Positions 1-12,000 of a stretch of 64,000 bases of DNA are shown one piece after another. A model generated the notes under the pieces. That model was not told the DNA's origin and did no database searches. It was given only the letters and a program-made list of their open reading frames with translations. Position 1 is the stretch's first letter. Each line of letters begins with the position of its first letter. The stretch is taken from assembly GCA_035610835.1 (NCBI GenBank), contig CM069455.1, positions 53,176,639-53,240,638 of the forward strand. The letters are read 5' to 3'. Source of the stretch: Ophiura sarsii (Eukaryota; Echinodermata; Ophiuroidea; Amphilepidida; Ophiuridae). The translations under genes and the position numbers were made by a program.

Positions 1-1271
1 AACATTTTTTGATTAGGCTAAATCAAAATCTGGTTTGTTTCCTGTTGGCGTTTCTGCATACCCAATAAACTTCGACATTGTAAATGAAACAATTTTTTTT
101 TTATTATAATCAATTCACCAAGTTAAAAATGGAATGTAAGTAACCGGGATTGACGATTGATTATGCTAAGTTTTGATCATGGATTTGGTGAAATATAGTT
201 ACTCCTAATAATATTAATGAAGCAGGATATCATTTATGTATCATTTATCGTGTCTCTTATATTATACCATGTTTGTACAGAAATTCATATTAAAAACATC
301 GCAAAGGGTCCATTCTGCAATCCATACAGGAAATATTCTGGCCTGGCAAGAAAATGACTAGCATTGGCCAGTGAGCCAGCTTCTATTTCTGCGCTCTGAG
401 TTCTGATGAACCCAACGAGATAGATATAGGTAGAGTGATGACTGTAGCTAGGGTCATTGCCAGTCCATTTACAATGCAATCCTAAATCTCGCGCTCGAAA
501 TCGTGTACAATTATAGATGAACCGCCAAATCTTTCAAAACATAGTGAATTCAATCAGTTATACATTAGAAATGTAGAAATAGTCATCAACTTTTGTTTTG
601 GACATCTTAATTACTTAGTTTAAGCTACATAAGATATCAGTGTTAAATAAAAGACAGCAATATAATTCTCTAAAATCAGTAATATTATTTCAAGGCCCCG
701 TTGCCGCATTTGGTCGCATGAAGCCAATTTTGCGATCTTGCGACCAAATGCAGCAACGGTTACTGAATGAATCGACTGAATTTAGTGGATTTGCAAATAA
801 TACGGCAACTTTATACAATTTTGCGAGCAGACGGCACTCAAAACAACTGCAAATCAGCCCTTTTTGGGTCAATCTTAAATCTTGATACAGGATTCTCGGC
901 CAAAATATGTGCATATTTACCTACTTATGTGATTGATTTTGTAAAACGATGAAATTTCATAAAATTATTTGTTGATTTGTTGACTTCATTTTCTTGACAA
1001 GCAGGGCACTCTATTCATATCTATCTCGTTGGATGAACCAGATACCAAGTGAACTATGTCTATTTCCATCGCTGTGCTGTCAAAAACTTGTATCTCTCTA
1101 GCCCTTCAGCACGTATAAAGTAATACTTCCTATGTTTAAGCTTTGGGCAATCTGCTCTAACATGTTCATGGGCAAAAAAAACCACATCTATCAAAACCTT
1201 GTCTTGGAAGGGCTGGAAAACCATTAAGGATTTGACAGAACATCGACGCTATACTATAGCACAATACGTAC
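1..1271. other. CCT8 intron 8 (partial), nothing else recognised
   Basis: A dyad GTTGCCGCATTTGGTCGCA / TGCGACCAAATGCAGCAAC at 700-761 is the only clear structure. The next CCT8 exon is not found here, so this intron extends beyond the left edge. Confidence 0.6.
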
Positions 1272-4200
1272 CAGTTGTGGTAGAGCTATAGCACCGATGG
1301 ACCTAGCAACACGCCTCAGGTCAAATTTAGACATCAATCTGACAGCCATGATGTTGTATTTGTTGAGAAAATGAAGCGCCATATCCCCAACTTTTCCACC
1401 GGCGACTACTACCGATACACCAGAATCGGATATAGATTTGATTTGCTGTAATGGACAAATATGCGACAGATAGTTAGTGTAAATTCATGTAATATTTAAA
1501 AATAGCATCTTGTAAGATGCCATCATATACAGCGTGTATCAAAAAGAACGCAACACTTTTTGTCGAGAGCTGCATGGTCACAGTAAATGACAAATCACTC
1601 TCAAACTTATATATTCTGTTAGGTCTACTTATTGGCTATCACATAGTCAAATTACAACGATATCGATTATTTATTCGCTGAGATATTAAAGGTATAAGTA
1701 GAGAAGTGCAAAATACGTTTTACATCGTTAGTTCTAAAAACTTGGATTTTCCTGTCCGATTAGTGTTATGGGTTAACAGTTTAATAACTATGTAACTTTA
1801 ACGTCTGAAATGGTTTATCTTAATTTCCTTTGTTTGAGTAAGGTGGTACATAAAATCATTGAATCGTGTAATCTGATAATCATTCGAGCATTTGAATAGG
1901 TCAATCACCCTTTTTAAGTTCTGAAGCACCGATTGCTATGATCGCCACATAATGTCTATGGTACGTTCTTTCATAAATTAAAGTTCATAATCGAATCATC
2001 TTAAAACAAGGACAGCATTTTGAGGGTCGAGCAGCACCATAATGTCCCATTCCCATTCACAACAGACTAACAATGACTGATTCATACAATACAATTACTA
2101 CCTTCACTGGACTATTCCATTTGTTTATCTTTTGAATAATGTGCCATACTGTTTTATTTATGACATTAACGAGAGAAAAACGGAGAGGATTTGCAAATAG
2201 ACTTTGTAATCTGGATTTTCAAATTGTGTCATTAACTATCAACTAATTTATTGCCAGATTTAATTAATATTGATATGATACTGTAATAGCCAGACATTTG
2301 ATACCTTTAACATCTCATTATCTTCTCAGAATGATGAGTTTGATTCCAATTATTTAAGTACAATGAGTTATTAAAGTGTCTTGCTAATATTCACCTGACA
2401 AGAAAATCAGGCATACAGGATAAACGATGTAAAACGTGTTTTGCACTCGTCTACGTGTGTCGTTGATATCTCAGCGAATCAATAATCGATATCGCTGTAA
2501 TTTGACTATGTGATAGCCAATAAGTACACCTAACAGAATATATAAATTTCAGAGTGATTTATGATTTGCCGTAATCGGAGAGCTCGCAAAAAAAAGTGTT
2601 GGGTTTTTTTTCGATACACCCTGTAGTATATTACTCTCAAGGTTCAAGATAACAGGGTTTTTTACCAAGAGCTACTTTTTTTCAAAAGTAGCGCCCGGAT
2701 CAGGGGGATTTTTTTGAGAACCAGGAGCTACTTTTAGTCTACCGGGAGCTAACCTGTTATTAAATCAAATAAGCTTAAGTGAAATTTGGTGTTTTAGGCA
2801 AGCTTCCCGGGCGCTGGTTTGGACAAAATATCACCGCTCGGTTGTTTATTTTTCAGCATTACCGGGTGCTTTGACAGTAGAACCGAGGGGTAAAAATCAC
2901 CCAGCGCCCCGCTTATCTTGAGCCTCGATTACTCTAATCTTAATTGTCTGGAACTTGGCTGTAAAGGTAAGGATTTTTTTCATTTATTTCTGTAACTTAA
3001 CTTTTATTTACTTTATCTCCTTTATATGTTCACATACAAAATGTCTGAAAAGTAAATACATGCATAACTAACTAAATCTACAAAGTGATGATGCATATTT
3101 CCAGTATTTCCAGATTTTGGTCCCGGTGATTGTGAAAAATCTTATTAAAAAAAGAAACAATGTGATGAAAGGGTACAGAATTAGATAACTACACCTACTA
3201 TGAAAGTGGAAATTTTCGTGCTACATTTATTTTTGCACTTTGCACGCTAAAATCAGCAAGCGCGAAAATATATTAGTTTTGTATGAAGGTCTATGTAAGG
3301 AAGCTCAAGATTGCGAAAATAAAAACGACCAAAATTGTTCAAAATGTGTGAAGCGCAAAAAATGTACACGCGCAAAAATGTACACTCTTACAGTATTATG
3401 TTAAAACAATATTGCCCTTACCGCTTCTAATGAATTCTCCTCTCCTTTGCTATAATCTGTCAACTCTTTAGCAGACTTTATTAGCACGGTACCCTGTATA
3501 AAGTAAATGTTTAAAAACCAGGGTTAGAAAATCTGGAAGAATTCGCAAATCGATTCTCGCAAACAAATTCGCGTGAATCATTGTTGATTCTAGTAAAATA
3601 CTTCACAGTTGCACAATAGCTCATTTGCGAGAACTGATTCTCACAAATTCCTTTTGTTATATTGTCTATTGTAAACACCATGGGTTATTAAAACTGCTTA
3701 ATACTACACATTGGGTTGCCATTATAAAGAGTTTATCCAGCTTATAATCCAGCATGTGTTGAAAGGACATGATATTTTAGCAATCTCTGCTTTGTAAGAA
3801 ATCTGCTATAAAGTTATCTACGATATAGGCCTATACAATATCTGGCAAATTATTTACCTTAGTTTCTGTGTGTGATGTGTCCACAAGACATAATAATAAT
3901 AATAATATTATAGCGCTTTCAACAATTCAGTCCCATTTAAAATGCTTTTGGCCAATTATTATTGCTGCCAGTTTAGATATCAGGCGTCTACCGGCCAACA
4001 GTGCACAAGCCTATTAGCACTACTTAGATTTCGATACCCTAACAGCTCCCCAAATATCGCATGGGTCGACTAGGCAATAGAGACTAAGAATCTTGCCTAG
4101 GGATTCAAACATGATGACCGTAGCAGGGCTAGAACTCACAACCTTTGTATCGTGAACCCAGCTCCTTATCCACTCGACCACACATGCTCATGAGAACACA

Positions 4201-7200
4201 GCTATTTTAGCATTCTCTGCTTTGTAAGAATTCTGTCATCGAGTTATCTACGATATAGGTCTGTACAATATCTGGCTTATTATTTACCTTAGTTTCTGTG
4301 TGTGATGTGTCGACAGGACATGAGAACACAGCTATTTTAGCATTCTCTGCTTTGTAAGAATTCTGTCATCGAGTTATCTACGATATAGGTCTATACAATA
4401 TCTGGCTTATTATTTACCTTAGTTTCTGTGTGTGATGTGTCGACAGGACATGAGAACACGGCTATTTTAGCATTCTCTGATTTGGATCGTGTTCCTTCTA
4501 CAGTTTTCTTGAACACCATACCCTGTACTGTACTGGATGCCAGAATACCAGAGCCCTGAAACAATACAATTGATGAAGAATAATGGCTGGTCTCAGAAAA
4601 AAATATCCCCAGTTTTTTCTCTCCTTCCGCGGCTGCTGAGAAACAGGGAATCAAGTTTCACAGGCTATTCAATTGACAGATTCATACAACAAATTGTTCA
4701 CAAATTTGGATTTACGTCATCTGCTGTAATTCGGATCCAGTGACCTCGAGGTATTGATCAGAAAGTTGTATTAAATAAAAAATATGATATAAATCTCACT
4801 AGTAGGAGCTACTAAATAGGCTTTATACAGCAGGGCTCCAAATACAAGGGGCTACAAAGCTATTAGCGCTCGTTATCCACAAAATAGCCCACTTGGCAAT
4901 AATTGGTCAATGGCAAAATGTACAAGAGGGCTCGGCTCCTTTATGTCAAATCTGATGCAAATAGCCCTCATTATCAATCAAGTATTTCAAGCCTCCATTA
5001 CGGTCATAACTTACCAAGATCTTGGCCACTCTGATGTTATCTACATTGAACGTCTTGTTGTTTTGTAACACAGCCACTGCAAGTTTGAAAAAGAAGAAGA
5101 AGAAAAACGTTATTCTTACAAATAAAACAAATGTCTTTATAGTTTAACAGAAAAAATACAATAGGGCATTAAAAATTTGCACAGACTGTCATCCTTACAA
5201 ATCATACTCCGGAAGGGAGATGCATGGACAGAATACAGTGCCAATTACTGAACTAATGACCTCCTACTTCAAGGTTGTGCAAGCACTATAGCTCTCTTAC
5301 AAGCAAGCAATCTCCTTTTAAATATAGGCAAGCCACACAATTGATATTTGCAAGTAGAGCTATTTCGAAATCAGCAATTAATTCTTAAATAATCTCTCTG
5401 CTAAGTCGAAATAGCATCACTTACACCAACGATTACTTCATCCATTCTAAAATTATTTCACTTTATTTAATTGAATTCAATGGCAGCTATTTGATGTCTA
5501 TGCAAGTTCTCATCAGTAGCCAAAAGGACATCAATGAAGGCCATTCACTTTTCCTAGTTATTATTCCACAAAATTCATATAAGGCAAACGAAAAGTTGTT
5601 CGTTTGCCCTCGGCGACCCACCCTAAAACACAAAAATCTGGGGTTGCTTTTGTTTTTAAACCATTTCAACTTGACTTTTAAAACAATATTTTATCTTCAT
5701 GTTCAAGGTATAAAACAGCAGATGCTTTACTGGCTGATTCTTGCTTAGTTTCAGTGGTGAAATAAAATAAGCCATTTTTGGAGCTTTGTAACCGTGGTTT
5801 CTTTTCTTCAGAATTTGTCTTCCTCTTGGTTGTGTGTATGGTGTTTGAAGAGGGTAATCTGTAAGATGTCACATTGCATCCAAGAACGTCCAAGCATGAA
5901 AACATTCTTTTTTTAACATAAACACAAGGACAATCTGTTTAAACTCGCCGGAAACCAAGAAAATGAATAAGGAAAAAAGAAAAAAAGAAGAACAAAATTG
6001 ACTGACCGAACCTCCTTAATTTTTTCACTGGAGGGCAAACAAACACCTTTTTTTTTGCCTTACTACTTACCACAAGCCTGTGCGATGAGTTTACCAAAAA
6101 ATTCCTCATTTCCATACTGTTTACTCATAACAGCAGACTGGATGGCGCGAGATACTTCATTAATATCTTTGACGTCTTTAAGTTTACCACAGCAGAGATC
6201 TGGGAGGATGTCCAATGTTTTCTTGCATGCTAACTCATATCCTTCTATAACTTCAGTAGGGGATAGACCCTGTGCGAGGAAAAAATAATTGAACAATGGG
6301 CTAAAATCTTTGATTTCGTACATGCTGGTTAATAACCTTCTATCACTTTAGTGGGGATAGCCCTAAATGTGTCCAGAAATACTCCACAAGGTTAAAGTCA
6401 AAGTTTAAAGATAGCGGCAAGTGGAAAGATGTCATCTTAATTTGGACACCCACCATGGTTACCATGGTTAATGGTGGGTGGCCTGTTCAAATTCACTTTT
6501 CCCTTTCAAAATTGGGATTTTTGTATCAGAAGAAAGCCCGTATAATTTTCTCACTACCAATGAAAAACACTGAGTAGAAGCTGCACCTGTGGTACAAACC
6601 TATTGATACAAGAGACATGCGGGACAAGGTTTTCTTCACCCAGATTCCGGACATACCTGTCCAATCTATGACCTACTCCAAAACCTGATCCAACCCGTAC
6701 ATTTAAAGGCAAACCCAATTTATTCCATCTCGCCAATTTATTATCCAGAACTGGACCGTTTCTTTATGTCAAGCCCCCAGCGGCGAGATTCTGAACTTAT
6801 GACGTGAATTGTCACGTTCAGATGATGCACACTAATTGCAGCATGATAGCATTTTGCGATGCTTAAGATTGTTGGATAATTGCTTTTTACATACATTTAG
6901 GAAGTATATAAACAGAACATAGTGCATTATTTGATTTCTTTTAAGATATGGATGAAAACTTACTGAAATGTTATAAATATAGAATTTTTTTATTCTTGCT
7001 TTATATCATTTATCCGCCCCGAATGTAATGTGGCCCCGAACTGACCCGACTCAAATATATTTTGATATTATGCTCCCCGGACCAGACTGGTAAATGGGAA
7101 AGATAGATTTTTGTCCTGTCCGGTCGGGGAAATTCTGGGTTTCAGGGTGCCCCACAAACAGGGCATTTCACTTGATATACATACCATTCTCAATAGATCT

Positions 7201-8972
7201 TCAGCATGATCTAGGAGCGCCCCGGCAAATACAATGACAAAGTTTGTTCCATCACCAATCTCTACCTCCATTTGTTGTGAAGCCAATACAAGCATTTTGG
7301 CTGCTGGGTGCTGCACCTGTTGGTTGGATTCATGGGTAGAATATTGAAAATGTAATAACAATGAGATGTAGATATTTGTCCAGCAGCCAGATAAATAATA
7401 TAACACTTAGGCCAAGAACAAAAATAGTCTTATTAATTCCAAAGTTATGACATGCATAACTCCAATGGTTCTTATTTTACAAGCACAAGGTGAATGCAAT
7501 TTGCTCATGGTAGTAAACAAACTGGTCATGTGGTTAACCACCTTTGGCAGTAATTCACTGCATTTTGGCCTATAATATCTATTTATGGAACATCTTGCGC
7601 CAAACATTTTTTGAAATGATGAGACAAATATGGGTTTCTTTTTATATCAAAATGTTTTGATGGAAAAAGCTTAAGTGATCAGAGCATCCCATCTCAAGTT
7701 TTATGAAGATTGGTCATCACTACTTACCTCTAGTTCCCTAAGAATGGTTGCTGCATCATTAGTGACAAAGAGCTTCTCAATATGATTGATGACCATCTTA
7801 TTCATGCCATTAGGACCAAATGCAGAGCGGGTTGTGTTAGCAAGCTCCTTACATGCTCCGATGTTTCTATACACTGCTTCTTCTAAGCCATGGAAACTCT
7901 AAAAGGAGAAACATATTAAAGAAAAAGAAACAATTATGAATATGAATAATTGCCAATTGGCCTTGATTACTGAGCAGGTGGATACAGGCCTCCCATCATA
8001 AGTGAGTAGCCATTACTGAGCAGGTGGATACAGGCCTCCCATCATAAGTGAGTAGCCATTACTGAGCAGGTGGATACAGGCCTCCCATCATAAGTGAGTA
8101 GCCATTACTGAGCAGGTGGATACAGGCCTCCCATCATAAGTGAGTAGCCATTACTGAGCAGGTGGATACAGGCCTCCCATCATAAGTGAGTAGCTATTAC
8201 TGAGCAGGTGGATACAGGCCTCCCATCATAAGTGAGTAGCCATTACTGAGCAGGTGGATACAGGCCTCCCATCATAAGTGAGTAGCCTTAGGGGTAGAAT
8301 TTCGTTATGAGCCGCGAGAATTTAAACGGATTCTCGCGGAAGGATTTTGCCAGAATCTGGATTCTTGCAAATTTTGAGTATCCATGGATTTTTGCGAAAT
8401 GAATGGAAATAATATCAAGAATAAGGCTATAAGCTTGCACAACTTCCAAATTCGGCATGTTTGTTGACTAAGGGTCAAATACCAGTCATCTAAGGTCCTG
8501 TTTTGGACTTACAAAAAAAAAAGGTTTTTTTGTTTTGTTTTTTTGCGTGAATCCACATGGATGTTTTTACGCGAATCTTCACGCGAATCGATTCGCGGAT
8601 TCACGCCGAAATTCTACCCCTGAGCCTACTGCTAAGTCTCATCCTGATATATCAGGCAATAGAAAATTAATAACAATTAAACCACAGGATTAAGTTCCAA
8701 ATAAGCAGGAGCTGAGAGTTGTTTACCCCTGGTTGCTCTTGGTGTTCTTTAAAATTTTGCACAAGCACAAGTATAGGTAGGACCTGGACACTTATAAAAC
8801 TCGCCCATTGCTTGTGTGTTGGATTTCGATCACGACAGGAGCATGCGCAGATGCGATTTTTGTGTAAGTGGTCTGTGATTTTGTCAATATTATATTTTTT
8901 ACTGTGATTTGTCGATCTGCATTAAATGCAAAAAGAAACAACGCCCCCGGCTGGCTTCGAACCACCAAGTTT

Positions 8973-9007
<35 letters not shown>

Positions 9008-12000
9008 AATTGCGCCACGGAGGCGGTTATTTACTAGGCTGTTTTGGTTTGTCATGTTCACCCGTACACTTCCCCGTACACTCCCTTGCAAAGCCGGGCA
9101 TCGTTTTTTCCCAAATGTTGCCTGCATATTGTAATTGCTGTCACCTTAAATACATGTGCTGTCTGTTGAACTTGGAACCAACGTTTAATTTGAACTGTCT
9201 ATTTTCAATAAAAAAATACTCCAATACGGGAAAAAATTCACAAAAGCTCACAGACAACAAATAAGCACATCATTTTACTCGACCTAGAATTTCAACCCTA
9301 CAATTTTGGCGTTACGAAAATATCGATGATGTGAGTGACGTCATTTAGTGAGCGGCGCCCTTCACGAACTACAATCTCGGCCAATATTGTTGGAACACTT
9401 TTATACGTGTGTTTAAAAACTCCCCCTCTCCCCCTAGATCAATGTTGAAACATGATTTTTGGGTTACGGGATACTGGGAAGGGCCAACATTGCCCAGTGG
9501 GGAGGGGGGAGTTATTAATGTAAGGATAGGGAAAATGCTCAAAAGCGCAAAAGCACCAAAAATCGTGCATTTCAGGTCTCACGGCGCATTTTTCAATTTT
9601 TGAAAAGAAAAAAAAAATTGAAAAAGAAGAAAAAAAGTTGAAAAAAAGTTTTTTTTTTTCATGTACGATTTTACTGAAAATGAGCAGAAATTCAGAATTG
9701 GAGTGGTTAATTTGGCAACAAATCTTTTATCTGAGACACAGACGGTCTTTAAATTCTACAAGTCCGCACCACATTTTTAAGAATGTAAGCTTACTTACAA
9801 ACTTTCATAAAATTGCCAAATTTTGAAGAAATATTTGCCTCAAAATCATACTTTTTCAGAAAGGCATTAATCAAAAAGTTAACTCTTTTCTACTACACTG
9901 TTCTTCATAAATTCATATATCTGTACTATTTGTGAAATATTTACTGTTTTTCCCGACGACATGACAACTCCATCATTATTTTATTTTAATTTTAGTTTCA
10001 ATATTTACTGGTGAATATTAAACTGTGAAGAGAAACATTATTTTGGTGAATAACAGGATGGACTGATCATTATAGACTAACTAAGACTCTACCCGCCCTC
10101 AATATCACTATTCTGTCACACCACACCAGCATCTAGCACGCGGTAATAGTGGGGGATATACATTCAGAAAGTCAAAACAAGATGGCGTCGCGTGTGACAA
10201 TTTCAACCGGCGCTGTATAAAAGTCAAAATACTACAGTAATTAATTGGAATATAAATGAAAACTATGAAACCTCTGTACCAGGAATAACTTTGGAAAATT
10301 AATATGTTGAAATGTAGGTATGAAAATCGGACTGAAAGTAAGCTTACATATTTTTAAATAAGAATTTGAGGCGTGATATTTGATGGGTGATTCACCGGTG
10401 CAGGGATCGATACAAAACATTGTTATTCGAGGGGAACGGCGAAAAAGCACTAAATTGCACATTTTAGACTAATTTAGGCCGTATTTTTCGCGCATTTTCG
10501 CGCATTTAGGCATTTTAAATCGCGCAAAATCCCAGTGGTTATATTAATGTTTAGGAAAGGCTTTAAGCCTTCCGTCAAAGACAGCAATGTTTTGATAGTG
10601 TACATTTTGCGCAAACGGGAACGCACGAAAGGGTCATTATTACATGGATGTTCCAACTAATTATGGCCGCGATTGTAGCTCATTAGCATAATTTATGTCC
10701 GTGAAATGTATAAAGCAGTTTGATAAGTGCTGGAGCTACTTTTGTCAAAAGTTACAAATTTAGAAATATGAAAGAGTAACATCCCAGCTTTATTTTGCTA
10801 TGTAAATTGGCTTGGTACTTCTCCATTAGGCTAAATTTTAAAAAAATCCTTTGTCTCAAAGCTCTTCAGTTTTTCAAAACCTAATGCGGAATGCGGTGGG
10901 TTTTTTTTGTTTTTTTAAATATAAAATATTGAAATCCTTGTAAAAGTGACCTTTTGTATTTAAAATGATGTGATCAATGAAAATCTGAAAAATCTGTGAA
11001 ATTTGGGGATTTTTATTTTTTTGAACAAAATTTAAAAAAATAAAAATATATTAAAAAAAAAATTCAAGATCTTTGTTTTTTTAATGCGCATCAATAAACT
11101 AACGTGCGCGGGAGCTTTGAGACAAATGATTTTTTTTTAAATTTAGCCTTTAGCTTTAAGTGTGTCTATTTTTTCAAAGACGTTTATCTATTTTTGACGG
11201 TCTTATACCTTATAAATTAAATGATGCCAAATGTTTGCATTATATCTGAATTGGTGACTCTAGCCATCAAGGCTTCGCCCATATTTCATCACCACATTCT
11301 CTGTTGACTCGTCATTTACACTGAATAGATCTATCCTGTGGTTTATGTACAGTAACATTGTTTGAATAAATCAAGCAAAGATAAACAATTATAAACAGGA
11401 CAGTCAAGTTTCATTGTGTTTGATGACACCTCTATTGTCGCCCATCACTCAGCATGGGAAAAAGTGTTTATAAAACCTGTATGTTGTGCTGTAGTAATGT
11501 CAGCCATTAAGGTTATATTACAAGCACAAAAGGTGTGTTTGTTTCACTTTTCCAGGGAAACTGTAGAAATTGCTGACTTTGTCTTTTATAATGCCATTTT
11601 TTTGGGTAAATTGATGGGTCTAAAATCCTTATTTTTTTTGAAGAAATGTTAGCAAAATCTGTCAAACATATAGATAAATTATGGGTCCCCTCTTGTAAAC
11701 ATATGAGTCCATTTTTCCCCGAAGATATAGGTAAATGTTTGGGTCAATTTTCATTTTGCTGGCGGCACATACCTGTACCAAAAAAATGTTCAATTTTCCG
11801 CAAAATGAAGGCATGTTCGTAGACCTAAAGCACAATAAGTTGATGAGATACACTGTTTCTGATGCCATTTTCTAGTTATTTGGGTAGAAGTCACCGTATG
11901 TAGCAATTTTCAGCTTTATATCTTTTACCAAAGTCAAGATATACACGATTCAAAATTCAATTTATTTTACGACGCGACTCGGGAAGCCAAAAAGGGGGCG

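Noticed and set aside
4537..4743. 68-residue plus-strand frame
   Set aside because: It is antisense to CCT8 exon 6 and has no motif.
7966..8287. Possible CRISPR-like or protein repeat
   Set aside because: Contiguous 46-bp units without spacers; inside a CCT8 intron.
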